Notes: generated from the sequence alone by a model not told the origin. Positions 31,076-40,938 are shown, counted from the first letter of the stretch. The stretch: 64,000 bases of DNA from Gracilariopsis chorda (GCA_003194525.1 NBIV01000051.1:1-64000), one strand, 5' to 3'. Program-made: numbers and translations.

Positions 31076-32761
31076 ATGAACTCAGACGTCCTGGGGTTTT
31101 CAGGCAGATGGACGGCGAATCCCATTTACCTCAGGGTCGCAAACGTCGCATGGAGACTTTGTAAGAATCGGAATCAATCACAGCATTTTGTGGGGCCAGT
31201 TCGACAGCGGCCCATCTTATCTCTCACAGGACCTGAGGACGATAGACCGTCATCAAAAAGAACCGACTTCCAGCAGCCATTTGAATGGGTTCAAGAAGGC
31301 TCTTATCAGTCGGAGGAAGACTATAAGGGGTGGAGCAAAGATTTCTTGGAGTTGTGCGACTCCCAGCTCACTCTCCTCATGTCTACCATCCACAACTTGG
31401 CTACCGTAACATTGTTTTTTCGTCATGAAAACCCTGAGACTGGAGCATTAGAATTCGTTCCACTAGTTTCACACGCAGCGGATTCTGAAGATCAACCGGA
31501 TCGAGTGTGGATAAGCTTTGGAACAGCAGGTCAAACTGAGTTAGAAGACGGCCCGAATTCAAAACGCTTACCGGGTGGGATACCTGCTCGGTGGATATTT
31601 CCAAACTACCCGTTTGCAGAGGTTGGTTCTGAAGGAGGTATCCTTATGCCAGATGGAAATTTATGTATTCCTATCGAGTACAACAACATTCTTGCTGGTT
31701 CCTTGGTTTTGGTGCCACAAAAGGCTCCTCTTGAAGAAGAGGATATGTGGAGTACCTGGACAAACCCGGTCATCAGACGTGCCGATATGGTTGCCAAGAG
31801 CATTGCGCTGGCTGCAGCTTTAGAAAGCAAGTCATCTGCAAACGAAGCTATGCTGGGAACAAGTGCTTCTATTATCGAGTCAGTCCGTGTTCTTTTAAGG
31901 ACAACTGTGCACCAGGTTCGATCACCAATCACAGCACTTATAACTTTCGGACACTTACTACTGCGTAAACTCCCTGTAGGGGACGCAAACCGAGAGACTG
32001 CCAAGAATATGGTCTTGGAGGCCCTTAGAGTCGACGAGCTTCTGAAGCCGCTTGATGAAGCTGAAGCAGCTCTCGCACTTCCAGTAGGGGAGGGGGATGG
32101 CTACGAATTAAACTCAAACTCTGAAACCACCCCGGAGGATGTAGAGACTGCTGAGGCCGAACCCGTTAATGATGCATTTTCAGCTGCGTTTGACAGTGTC
32201 TACGGTGCCGATTTTCTTGATGGCAAGCAGTTGCTCTGGCTGTCCGACGTGTTGCGGCCGCTAGCTGACATTCACACAGAGTTGGCAAAACAGAAGGACA
32301 TACACTTCTTGGTGTCTATAGATGAAGACGCACCACCTGTCTTAGCAATCGAGAAATTCGTTCGTGAAGCCGTGGGAAACCTTCTAGAGAACTGTTTGAA
32401 GTACTCACCAAGCGGGTCACACGTTGGGATTTCGGTGGCTCCAGTTGAAAAGGAAGGCGAAGACAACTCTCCCGACTTTGTTAGAGTTACCGTTTGGGAC
32501 ACGGGGCTTGGTTTTACAGACAAAGACAAGGAAATGGTTTGGCGATTTGGGTACCGCGGATCCGCAGCTTCGCGGCAAAAAGCGGACGGAAGCGGCATTG
32601 GACTTGCAATCGTTAAGGAGTTGTTGGATGCTTGCGATGTACACCTTCAATTGCTTTCTCCTTTGCCAAATGAATTGGATCCACGGAGCGAAGAGGAGCG
32701 GTCCGAATCAGACGCTCCTGGTTCAGCGTTTGTCCTCCTGTTCCCAAGACCAACGCGATGA
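31076..32761 (+). CDS. CSK: chloroplast sensor kinase-like histidine kinase
   Basis: The 561-residue frame has the modular layout of plastid sensor kinases. A GAF-like sensor region lies at about residues 90-235. The dimerisation/phosphoacceptor helix VLLRTTVHQVRSPITAL at 273-288 has His279. The HATPase domain has an N box (EAVGNLLENCLKYS, about 431-444), G1 (VWDTGLGF, 473-480) and G2 (GSGIGLAIV, 505-513). The HQVRSPITAL block is typical of the cyanobacterial Hik2/CSK family, which senses plastoquinone redox state and adjusts photosystem gene expression. The His is kept here, whereas land-plant CSKs have replaced it. The N-terminal 60 residues would hold a transit peptide but the start is uncertain: another ATG at 31019 is in a different frame, and a 38-base GT-AG stretch between them is too short to be a normal intron. 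Confidence 0.82.
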   Translation: MNSDVLGFSGRWTANPIYLRVANVAWRLCKNRNQSQHFVGPVRQRPILSLTGPEDDRPSSKRTDFQQPFEWVQEGSYQSEEDYKGWSKDFLELCDSQLTLLMSTIHNLATVTLFFRHENPETGALEFVPLVSHAADSEDQPDRVWISFGTAGQTELEDGPNSKRLPGGIPARWIFPNYPFAEVGSEGGILMPDGNLCIPIEYNNILAGSLVLVPQKAPLEEEDMWSTWTNPVIRRADMVAKSIALAAALESKSSANEAMLGTSASIIESVRVLLRTTVHQVRSPITALITFGHLLLRKLPVGDANRETAKNMVLEALRVDELLKPLDEAEAALALPVGEGDGYELNSNSETTPEDVETAEAEPVNDAFSAAFDSVYGADFLDGKQLLWLSDVLRPLADIHTELAKQKDIHFLVSIDEDAPPVLAIEKFVREAVGNLLENCLKYSPSGSHVGISVAPVEKEGEDNSPDFVRVTVWDTGLGFTDKDKEMVWRFGYRGSAASRQKADGSGIGLAIVKELLDACDVHLQLLSPLPNELDPRSEEERSESDAPGSAFVLLFPRPTR

Positions 32762-32961
32762 GTTGAATCTAGCAAACTACATATTCAAAATTACAGGTTT
32801 CGGACACATCGGTCAAACTGAAGATGTTGACTGAGTTGGATTTCCGTAGCATAAGACTGGCCAGGAACACCACATGTGCTTGTCGTATGTACGTCTCGAA
32901 GTGAGGCCTGGTAGCACTCGGGACGTAAATCACCGTCGGTTGCGCGACCTCACGTGGCATA

Positions 32962-34509
32962 TCAGTGAGAATTGTTTGTCACTGTTTCATTGTTCAGAGC
33001 TATTCTCCCGGACAAGAGGAGCAATTGAACGCAAGTGAGAGCCTTGTGCCTAAGTTCACGTGTTTTGGCGAATGACATGAGCTTCATAAGACAGTGCTTG
33101 AGTTCCGTAATGGAAGAAACCGCATGACGACCAGTTTGAGCGTGTTGTATGATGTGTGAAATATCTTCACATGCGATAATCTTCTCTTCTTCCGTGACAG
33201 AATCGCTTGCCACCGTATCAGCGAGAAGTTTCAACACTTCTCGATGCTTTTCAACGATGTCATTTGCATGTGTTACCCAGAAGAGCTCATCACAGTGCAT
33301 CGGAGACCTGTGCAAAGCACCAGCTTTGACTTCTGAAGTGTATGCATCTAGCGAGGACATAGAGGCTTTTTCCTTCAGCAGAATCTCATGAAGCGCGTGT
33401 GCATCGCTCATTGCATCGTCGTCTTTACCGATCAAAGAACCTGCACCAGCAGTCATGTGCATGAGTCGCTGCAAAATCTGTGGCACGTCTGCGGATACAA
33501 GGTCTCTCCGTACCTCTTGGTGCAGCTCAGATGATCCAGTGGCCATGTTTCGAAGGCTTGCCAGAGTAACTCGCGCAATCTTGAGCCGCTGACCACTGGC
33601 GTGATCTAAAAGGCGCGCAAGGACGACAACCAGCCGTGATGAACATGCGCTTTTCAAAAACATTTGAAGAACTTGAGGCTTCTTTCCGAACGTGAGCATC
33701 CATACTGCGAGCACTGCGTGATATGATGCGTGGACCGGGTCGGCATCGTTTTCAGAACTTGCTATGATTTCTCCGATGGCGGTGAAGCTTCTTCCTGGCT
33801 TGGTGAGCAAGGTTGACGCAAGCGTTGATACGCCGTCCTTCTCGCAGAATATCTGACGTGCTGCATCCCTTCTAAGCAACTTGGCTAGGGCACCGAGCGC
33901 GAGTGGTGAGGACGAAAGCACGATTTCGGTGACCAACATGGCGGTAAGACGCTTGGTTTGTTCATCTGCTTGTTGGCAGATGTGATGTGGTATGCACTCG
34001 TCCGCGCCGTAATCGAGAGAGGCACATCCCAGCAAACACGCAAGCGAGTCTGCTGCAAGTGTAGAGAGCTGTTTGTCGGATACGCGATTGACGGCGATAT
34101 TGGCTAGCGGTCGAAGAAATGGTGGTCCGACAGAGTGATTGTGATTGGGAGAGGTTTGGGAATTGTTGGGAGGCTGTTGTTGAAGGAAGGCAGCTGTGTA
34201 TCCTCGCACGGCTGTTCGCAGTGTTGTGAAGTTTGCTTCGTTCAACACTTGCTTGAGAAGAGTTACGGCGCGAAGCATTTGGGTGCGACTGTTTACGGCG
34301 CCGGCTGTGCATACTAGCGCGTGTACGATGTGGCCGATGCGATATGATAGAAGCTTTGCGCGATGGTGGGGTCCGGCTTTGCAGGCTTGCTCGTAGGCGT
34401 CGAGCTCGGCTAGTTGGTCGTCTGTTACGGCGGTTTCGTTTGTGTTGGAGAGGTAAAGTGCCCAGGCCATGTTGGAATGGGTGATGGTTTGCACGGTGTT
34501 GAGGGTCAT
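32962..34509 (-). CDS. VMA13: V-type proton ATPase subunit H
   Basis: The 515-residue helical-repeat protein converges on the sensor kinase with a 200-bp gap. The C-terminal third matches subunit H: SPMHCDELFWVTHANDIVEKH followed by VLKLLADTV (family pattern SP.H...FW..N...........LL..L), then ACEDISHIIQHAQTGRHAV (family CHDIGE.VRHYP.G) and ELRHKALTCVQLLL (family VRY.AL.A.Q.L). Subunit H is a regulatory part of the V1 sector that couples V1 to V0 and silences free V1. The acidified compartment is the vacuole or endomembranes. The length is close to the usual 440-480, with a longer middle. Two in-frame start codons exist, at 34509 and 34470; see the TATA box. Confidence 0.85.
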   Translation of the reverse strand: MTLNTVQTITHSNMAWALYLSNTNETAVTDDQLAELDAYEQACKAGPHHRAKLLSYRIGHIVHALVCTAGAVNSRTQMLRAVTLLKQVLNEANFTTLRTAVRGYTAAFLQQQPPNNSQTSPNHNHSVGPPFLRPLANIAVNRVSDKQLSTLAADSLACLLGCASLDYGADECIPHHICQQADEQTKRLTAMLVTEIVLSSSPLALGALAKLLRRDAARQIFCEKDGVSTLASTLLTKPGRSFTAIGEIIASSENDADPVHASYHAVLAVWMLTFGKKPQVLQMFLKSACSSRLVVVLARLLDHASGQRLKIARVTLASLRNMATGSSELHQEVRRDLVSADVPQILQRLMHMTAGAGSLIGKDDDAMSDAHALHEILLKEKASMSSLDAYTSEVKAGALHRSPMHCDELFWVTHANDIVEKHREVLKLLADTVASDSVTEEEKIIACEDISHIIQHAQTGRHAVSSITELKHCLMKLMSFAKTRELRHKALTCVQLLLLSGRIALNNETVTNNSH

Positions 34510-34540
34510 TTGACGGCGGATTGAAGGAAGGGGAGAGGAG

Positions 34541-34547
34541 TTTTATA
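34541..34547 (-). promoter_or_regulatory. TATA box of the V-ATPase subunit H gene
   Basis: TATAAAA on the coding strand ends 32 bp before the first ATG (34509). With normal spacing, transcription would begin almost at that ATG, which makes the second ATG (34470, MAWALYLSN start) a serious candidate for the true start. Confidence 0.55.
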
Positions 34548-35137
34548 CGGGTAGAAGGGGGTTGGAATGCAGTCGGAAGAGGTAGAAGAGCGGCGACGAA
34601 GAAGTGAGACGGCGTCGCATGAGGAGGTGTAGAGCCGGGGACTGGCAGAGAGTGGCGTGGAGTGTGAGGAGGGAATTGAATGGGGGGTTGCGCTGTGAAA
34701 TGATGACGCGTTGACGTCAGGTAACACGTCGAAAAGCAGTTTGTGGGGCCGCGAGAATGGCCTGGCGCGCGGTGCGCAAAGTAACGAACGGTGGAATGCA
34801 TTGCGCTTCGTTCTATCCGCCACGTCGGGCATGCATCGCGCTACACAGCGCCCGATTCACTGATTCACGTACCTTTCGTTTTCAAATTCACTCATTTGAA
34901 AAGGTTGCCGTCTTGACGCACATTCTCGCGACATCTTTTCCGTGTTCCACCTACAGTACTGTATTAACTTCACCTTGCTTGCTCTGTCAACCACAGTCAC
35001 GTTAGGGTTAGAATGCTACCCTACTGTACATTCGTTGCCTTTGTTGTGCTCTGTGTGCCACCTTGGCAGGCCGTCTCGCGAGTAGCACCCCTGCCCGTAG
35101 GTGGTTAGCTCTCCGCTTCGAATCATACGAGCGCCAG
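34548..35137. other. spacer
   Basis: This is promoter-side sequence of the subunit H gene and the 3' flank of the glycosyltransferase. Frames here are shadows; nothing else is recognised. Confidence 0.4.
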
Positions 35138-36322
35138 TCAAACCTGAAAGTGCCCAGCAGTGACCGACTGAACCGCCGTAGCTCGGTGCAGCCGTGTTTC
35201 AGCCTTTTGTGCAAACTCGGCAACGCTGGAATCATTAACGCCGTACGCACGTTGCGCCATTCCGCTCATATTCTCGTCGATGAAGTCCTTCAGCTCACTT
35301 TCACAGTTTCGAAACTTTCTCGCAAAGAACGCCCCACTCTCCCTTAACTCCTCTCGAATCTCCTCGTCAATTTCATCGAGGTACCCAGGACGCGACCATC
35401 TTGTGCCATGAAGTCCCCACTTGATAAACCGAAATGAATCCCATGTCATCGTCCTGCGGAATTCATCACCTTCTGACAGTAGCGCTCCGAAAAATAGCTC
35501 GTCGGCAGCGCGCGCTGTCGCGTACGACAGCAGCAGTCGACGTCCTGAAGCAGAATTCACTGCGTACTCGCAGAACGATCTATGAAGAATCACCCACCCT
35601 TCTGATTTCACAAATGTTACATCGCTGAAGTTGTACGGACTGCTTGTGTTCAAGTCGATCAAAGTACCATCATTTTGCGACGCCTTCGAGTGTAGCGTTG
35701 TGTCAATGTATATGCGACCAAGCCGTTTATTTACAAACCACTCTTTGTCCTTGTCCGCCTCTTGAGCTTGCAAGAAATTCAACCTTCGGCCCAACACGTC
35801 TGCACGTCCTAGAAACGACCGTATTCGATCTGGGTTCAATAACGGGTAGTCTGTTCCAGATAGGTTTATGAAGAAATCCCAATTGTATCGTAATGCTTCT
35901 GAGATTGCGTTTATCGTGTTGAGTAACATCGAGATTCCTGCATATGCGATTGCTTCTTGTGGTAAGACAAACACGTTTTTTTTGTAGCTGTTGCTTTGCA
36001 GGAAAGTTTGCGCCCTGGAAATCAAAGATGCAGGGATTTTGATATCGAAATGAACCAGGTATACGTTTTTCGGATGATGGAGTACTCGTAAGAGGCGGGG
36101 TAGGTGCAGCACCGTCTCCGGGGAAACCTGAATGAAGTAGGCAATATTTGCAGGTGAAGAGGACGATCGCGGAAACCAAGCCCATCGAAGTATTACAATT
36201 GTTGCAATAGCAAGTAGAATGCGGGAAAACACCGTGGCGGGAGATGATGCTGTTCTCCTACGACGGTGTACGTTGCGGCGATGACGAGATGCCTGCTTGT
36301 CAACCTCATGAGCCAAGCACAT
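35138..36322 (-). CDS. family 14 glycosyltransferase (core-2/I-branching-like), type II membrane protein
   Basis: The 394-residue frame starts with a short basic cytoplasmic tail. One signal anchor follows at about residues 31-50 (VFSRILLAIATIVILRWAWF), then a lumenal domain. Conserved GT14 blocks are visible: IAYFIQVSPETVLHLPRLL, VYLVHFDIKIP, WDFFINLSGTDYPLL (the best signature, with the SG.DYPL motif) and a C-terminal ADELFFGALL stretch. GT14 includes core-2 beta-1,6-GlcNAc transferases, peptide O-xylosyltransferases and plant beta-glucuronosyltransferases acting on arabinogalactans. In a red alga a Golgi role in glycoprotein or sulfated-galactan decoration is plausible, but donor and acceptor cannot be told from sequence. 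The single anchor and Golgi topology are family-typical. Confidence 0.85.
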   Translation of the reverse strand: MCLAHEVDKQASRHRRNVHRRRRTASSPATVFSRILLAIATIVILRWAWFPRSSSSPANIAYFIQVSPETVLHLPRLLRVLHHPKNVYLVHFDIKIPASLISRAQTFLQSNSYKKNVFVLPQEAIAYAGISMLLNTINAISEALRYNWDFFINLSGTDYPLLNPDRIRSFLGRADVLGRRLNFLQAQEADKDKEWFVNKRLGRIYIDTTLHSKASQNDGTLIDLNTSSPYNFSDVTFVKSEGWVILHRSFCEYAVNSASGRRLLLSYATARAADELFFGALLSEGDEFRRTMTWDSFRFIKWGLHGTRWSRPGYLDEIDEEIREELRESGAFFARKFRNCESELKDFIDENMSGMAQRAYGVNDSSVAEFAQKAETRLHRATAVQSVTAGHFQV

Positions 36323-36679
36323 TTCTCAACCTAGTTCACCGCGACGTACAACACTCTACGGGAAACTTTGAATGCCTTATCTATCAAAGGCCTTTGCAGT
36401 TTTATCGACGAAGCGGCATGCCGTCGTCCCCAGCATGGGATCGGGACAGATACGCATTCAACGCCTTGGCTCTATTCTATGTTGTACTGTAGATAGCCAT
36501 TGCCTGGGCTCACAAAACTCATTGTCATCAGACCGGCTCGTCATAAAACGAGTGTAAACTCCAATGTTTGTTGTCAAAGATGATATGCAATGCGCACACA
36601 GCACCCAGTGTTTTCTTGGACAATTTGCAATCAGTTATTTATGCAGGCAGGCTTTGCAGAAAGAAAATTTCGTAACTCG
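36323..36679. other. spacer
   Basis: Upstream region of the glycosyltransferase and 3' end of the next minus-strand gene. No feature recognised. Confidence 0.35.
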
Positions 36680-38506
36680 CTAGAAGTTAAACTCTTCTGT
36701 GACAATACAGGCAGGTGATACTCCAAGGTCCAGTAGGATGATCTTCAGCTTCTCCATGAAACCAATAGGACCACACAAATACACTGTTCGGCTCGGTAGA
36801 TCCGGAACGAATTTTTGCAAAGCACACGTTCCAATTCTCCCCGACACCACGGTTGCATTATCGACTTCTTCCGGTAATTCACATGTAGTTTCGCCGGAGA
36901 TGAGGAAGTACAACCTTGTCCTTTTTCGCGACGCACCAGCCCGTCTCAACAGTTCTTTCTTGAAAGGAATGCCGTCATAGTATCTTTCCTGGTGCATTAC
37001 AACGATATCCGGTTGTGTAGAAGTGGAACCTTTGGCTCGAGCACCGACGCCACGCAGAATCGCCATGTTTGGTGTAATACCAATACCACCGCTGATGAGC
37101 AGGAGCTTACTTGCCAACTTCTTGTTACCAAACGGAGTCATTTCACCGTCGATACCAAGAAGACTCGCCTTCATGCCAAGTTTGGCGTGGAAGTGCAGCC
37201 AGGTAGACATCAAACCGCCAGACTTCCTCTTTACACTGATCTCAAGCGTTACATCGCCCTTCGTCGAATTCGCAGCTTCAGATAGAGTCCAGGTGCGCAC
37301 GACCGGCAACAAACTGTGATCAACCCTTGGCAGCTCATCAAACTCAAAAGTAGCGTACTGTCCGGGCAAGAATGAGATGTACTTTGGGGCGAGAAAACGG
37401 AAAGTCTTCACGTCCCGTGTTTCCTTAGTAATCTTAACCAGGGTGACAGGCATGGGAAACTCCCCAGTTCCAGAGGAAGTATTTGGATCAACCACAGGAT
37501 TATATGGAGAGTACTCCAATAGTTGCCATCGATAATTAGTGACAGGGCCTTTACTACGTCGCACGTGCAACACTTTGAAGGAGAGGATTCGTTCCGCGGC
37601 GCGCTCGATGTTCGGATAAGCCTTCTTATCCCATTGAACGCTGGCGGTTCCAGATAACTGCAACAAGTGACCCGTTTCAAAATCGAGAAGCGTAACGCCA
37701 GCACGGCTGTTCTGCTGCAAGTTGCCAAACGACTGAAACAATCCGTTTCCACGATAATCCGGCCAGTAGATTTGCGAGTCCGAAAGCACGCGAACAAAAC
37801 CGGGACGACCACCGCGATGGTTGGCATCTAATCCAGTGGATGGATTATGTGTGCCAAAGAACAAGGTATCTGTGGATTCTAACATGTGAACGTCTGACGG
37901 TGATAAGCGAGTATCAGATTCGAATTGGATGGAGGGTGGTGCAGGTGGTAATTGTGCGGTGGCCGGATCCAGTACGCGACGTTGAATGTATTTGGGACAG
38001 TTTGGAAAGGCCTCTTCAACGTGCACATCGAGCGATATCGGTTTGGAAGACGCAGTGAAGTTTCCGTTTGACCTGTTCGAAAGTGAGAGCATTCCGTTTG
38101 TACGATAGCGACGCCTGGCCTCCAAATCAATGACGAGCACGCCGACCGGTACCGACGAAGCAGACTGGAAAGAAGGAGCAAGATTGTGCCGAAGCACGTC
38201 AGTATCGGGGAGGTTGGGTGGTTGGAGGTGAATAAGACGATTTGAGGCTGCACTTGCAAGCGTTGAGCCGCGCCCAAAGAGAGGGGATACCCATACAGAC
38301 GCTTGCATGGGGTCCGGGTGGGGTGTTGTGGTGGAGAGCCATATTACGTTTTGAGCGGCGAGTAACTGGTTGAACACTGGTGCGGGCGGCAGAGTTGAAG
38401 ATAGTACTGCGGATAACTCTATTGCGACGCCTTGAGTTCCGGCGAGTTTCTGCACGTGTAGCTCACCGGGATGAAAGTGGGGAGAATGCATTGTACGAGA
38501 GGTCAT
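36680..38506 (-). CDS. PNPOx-like split-barrel protein fused to a ferredoxin-NADP reductase-like domain
   Basis: The 608-residue protein has two parts. Residues about 40-330 are one or two pyridoxamine-phosphate-oxidase-like FMN split barrels: VIWLSTTTPHPDPMQASVWVSPLFG, then a second unit LFFGTHNPSTGLDANHRGGRPGFVRVL with later SRAGVTLLDFETGHLLQLSG. Residues about 350-608 are an FNR-type flavin/NAD(P)H reductase: FLPGQYATFEF, RTWTLSEA (FAD-binding RxYS position, 404-411), LLLISGGIGITPNMAIL (pyridine-nucleotide loop) and VYLCGPIGFMEKLK (CGP). No 2Fe-2S ferredoxin domain follows, so an external acceptor, or internal transfer from FAD to the FMN barrel, is likely. Similar fusions are known mainly in bacteria and fungi. 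No clear transit peptide is present; the substrate is unknown. Confidence 0.85.
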   Translation of the reverse strand: MTSRTMHSPHFHPGELHVQKLAGTQGVAIELSAVLSSTLPPAPVFNQLLAAQNVIWLSTTTPHPDPMQASVWVSPLFGRGSTLASAASNRLIHLQPPNLPDTDVLRHNLAPSFQSASSVPVGVLVIDLEARRRYRTNGMLSLSNRSNGNFTASSKPISLDVHVEEAFPNCPKYIQRRVLDPATAQLPPAPPSIQFESDTRLSPSDVHMLESTDTLFFGTHNPSTGLDANHRGGRPGFVRVLSDSQIYWPDYRGNGLFQSFGNLQQNSRAGVTLLDFETGHLLQLSGTASVQWDKKAYPNIERAAERILSFKVLHVRRSKGPVTNYRWQLLEYSPYNPVVDPNTSSGTGEFPMPVTLVKITKETRDVKTFRFLAPKYISFLPGQYATFEFDELPRVDHSLLPVVRTWTLSEAANSTKGDVTLEISVKRKSGGLMSTWLHFHAKLGMKASLLGIDGEMTPFGNKKLASKLLLISGGIGITPNMAILRGVGARAKGSTSTQPDIVVMHQERYYDGIPFKKELLRRAGASRKRTRLYFLISGETTCELPEEVDNATVVSGRIGTCALQKFVPDLPSRTVYLCGPIGFMEKLKIILLDLGVSPACIVTEEFNF

Positions 38507-39301
38507 TGTTTACGAAACAAGGTGAAGACGATCACGGAGGTTGAAGCGAGAATACCAAGAACAAGCGGCGGGCAACGATGGAGTTCGTAGCGTTGCTTAA
38601 GTAGAAACACATGTCGCACAATGCATGCAAAGAAGTTGTCAGAATGGCACGGGGGGTCGAAATTCAGCGAGGCACGTGGCGCAGCTCTGGTGCATTGTAC
38701 CGTTGGTAAGTTACCCTTCGGTACGAAGCGGAAATCGCAGCTATAACCTTCGCAGCTTATTGAGGCGCCATGCCATGCAGCAGTTGGTCGCGCAAGCGAC
38801 GCTCTCGCGACGCCATGCGCTGTGGCACTTGCGATACTTGCGATGCATTGCAATGCATCGACGTCGCCGGCTGCTGGGGGGCCGTTCCGGACACACAGCG
38901 CCGGGCCGTCAACGCGCTCGACTCGGAATTGTGCGTCCAGTGCGCGTTGCTGTGGCAAGCGAGTGAAGCTGTAGCGTACCCTTGTACAAAGTGTGCCATT
39001 GCCGCAGCCTGTCTTCCGTTTCTACGCTTTCGGTTCAACGACGCGCAGTTCCTTGCTCTTCGCATTTACACACGTGTACACGTCATGCAACGTGTTTGCG
39101 AATCAACCCTTCGCACCCTGTGCTCCTGTTCTTGTTGCCTTGCGTGCTCTCCTTTCAATTCCATGCGCGCTTCACGTCTGCGCTTCATTGCACGCTCCTC
39201 TCGTCCCCGTCGAGCGCCTCCGCTGTGAACGTACCTGCGAGTATACCACCTTTTTCATTCAACCTGCGTTCAATTTCTTCCGCAAGAACACCAAATCCAC
39301 A
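38507..39301. other. divergent promoter region
   Basis: About 800 bp lies between the oxidoreductase gene (minus) and the coiled-coil gene (plus). Open frames here extend upstream of the chosen start codons but have Cys/Arg/Ser-rich, non-protein-like composition. It contains the 20-bp perfect palindrome at 38841-38860. Confidence 0.45.
38841..38860. promoter_or_regulatory. 20-bp perfect palindrome in a divergent promoter
   Basis: CGATGCATTGCAATGCATCG is self-complementary across all 20 bases. It lies 335 bp from one start codon and 441 bp from the other. A dimeric transcription-factor site is possible. Confidence 0.5.
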
Positions 39302-40825
39302 ATGGATATCGACAAAAATCGCATTGCCGCCGTGTACAACTTGGTTTCAGCACTTCAAACTCAACTGCAAACAGCAAACCTGCAAAACCAAAAGTATGAA
39401 GCCATCATCGTGTCCTACCAAAGAAAGCTATCCAAGCTCATTCGTAAGCGCAACAGATCCCCCACAAACCAGCTTGCACCGCCAAAGAAGCCTCAAAACG
39501 ATAACGAAAAGACATCCACACCTACCCACTCCCCTTCCAAACAAACCCCCGCAACCGACAGACTCGCCCGTCTCACAGCCGATCTTCACCTGGCCCGCTC
39601 CAAGAATAAGCAACTTTCTGATGAAAACTTGTCGCTCTCTAGACAGCTTAAGAGTCGGGACGATGCACTTGCAAGTGATACTGCCGAGCTTTCCAGGTTG
39701 CGACAGGATAACCTCAAGATGCGCGACTTGGAAATGCGAATCAACGTTCTCGAGGCTGAAAATGCGTCTTTGAAATTGCGAGACCAGACATTGCAGAATG
39801 AGAACAATCTGCGTCTCAACTTGGGAGAAGAGAGTACTCGTGTCTTGCAGAAAGAAGTCAAAAGACTTAATGAAGAACTGGCTACTGCACGATGTGAAGC
39901 CGACGCTGCCGCTGCCTCCAGCTCGTCTGCGCTCCGAACCGCTAATGAACTGCAGATAAATCTCACCCAACAGTTAACGGATGCCAAGACAACCAACACG
40001 CATATGGAGCAATACATCGCTAACATCGAGAAACAGCTCAGTGCTGTTCGAACAGAAGCCGAACAACAAAAGCTCACTTTTGAAGAAGAAGCCGATCGCC
40101 TCAAGCAAATCGCAGATATTCAAAAGGAAATGACCATTCAGGCAGAGCAACGCCTCAAGGATTTTGAAGCCATTGTGGAAACGCTTCAACAGGAAGTACA
40201 AGAAAAGGACCGACAGCCTAAAACCGTTAGATCCGTGCAATCACATACAGAAGTGCTTCTGAAAAGTATGGAGCAAGCTTTAGATGCTAAACAAGCACAG
40301 CTTCGACAAATCAGTTTGGACCAACAGAAACTCAAGTCATCTCATAGTAAGATGCTACAGAATGAACAACAACTTAAGAGAATCGCGGATGAAGCACGAC
40401 AAGAAGCAAGACAGGCTCAAAGAGAAGTGGTACGGCTCAAGGCCATTATCCAAGAAATGTCAAAGCAGAAAGGGCGACCGGTTGATACAGCAGAAGAAGC
40501 CACAGAAGCCAAACGTTTGAGCTTCGAAACGGGAAGCATCCCGCTTAGAAATTCAGGTTCCCTACGATTTTCCGGTTTTGACCGTAACTCCGGATATGGT
40601 CGGGAGTCTGGTATGGGGCGCGTATCTACGTTCGGTAGAACCTCTGACTTCAATGATCCCGAAATTGGACCCCGTTCTACTATTCCGCTACATCCGCCGC
40701 GACAAGATGAGGTACCTATGGATGTTGACAGTCAGCTTCAAGAGTTGTTCAACATCCGCATGCGCCATCAAAAGATTCTTAGGGCAATGCAAGAAACCAA
40801 GAACATGAGAATGTCGACCGAATAG
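39302..40825 (+). CDS. long coiled-coil protein
   Basis: The open frame reaches back to 38993, but the ATG at 39302 (MDIDKNRIAAVY) is the likely start because the upstream codons look like leader DNA. The 507-residue product is predicted coiled coil over about residues 70-395: a continuous run of Glu, Lys, Gln, Leu and Arg with heptads such as LRQDNLKMRDLEMRINVLE. There are short breaks near the Ser/Ala-rich stretch at about residue 205. The C-terminal 110 residues are Gly/Ser/Arg-rich with FGRTSDF-like repeats (phosphorylation-prone) and end in a short helix. No motor, SMC or tethering signature is recognised. It could be a cytoskeletal or Golgi-type scaffold; the function is unknown. Confidence 0.7.
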   Translation: MDIDKNRIAAVYNLVSALQTQLQTANLQNQKYEAIIVSYQRKLSKLIRKRNRSPTNQLAPPKKPQNDNEKTSTPTHSPSKQTPATDRLARLTADLHLARSKNKQLSDENLSLSRQLKSRDDALASDTAELSRLRQDNLKMRDLEMRINVLEAENASLKLRDQTLQNENNLRLNLGEESTRVLQKEVKRLNEELATARCEADAAAASSSSALRTANELQINLTQQLTDAKTTNTHMEQYIANIEKQLSAVRTEAEQQKLTFEEEADRLKQIADIQKEMTIQAEQRLKDFEAIVETLQQEVQEKDRQPKTVRSVQSHTEVLLKSMEQALDAKQAQLRQISLDQQKLKSSHSKMLQNEQQLKRIADEARQEARQAQREVVRLKAIIQEMSKQKGRPVDTAEEATEAKRLSFETGSIPLRNSGSLRFSGFDRNSGYGRESGMGRVSTFGRTSDFNDPEIGPRSTIPLHPPRQDEVPMDVDSQLQELFNIRMRHQKILRAMQETKNMRMSTE

Positions 40826-40938
40826 AGACGAGAGCTCAAATGGAGAACCCTTCTCATCCTACATCAGCTTTGACATAGTTTTGCTACAATCTGTCTGTTA
40901 ACTTTGCATGTTTCTAAATCACACAACGACGAAGGCAT

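Noticed and set aside
31066-31103. GT-AG stretch just before the sensor kinase frame as an intron
   Set aside because: Only 38 bases long and it does not keep the frame from the upstream ATG.
38770-39228. Cys-rich 152-codon plus-strand frame
   Set aside because: It overlaps the leader of the coiled-coil gene, has no domain, and composition looks like a shadow of promoter DNA.
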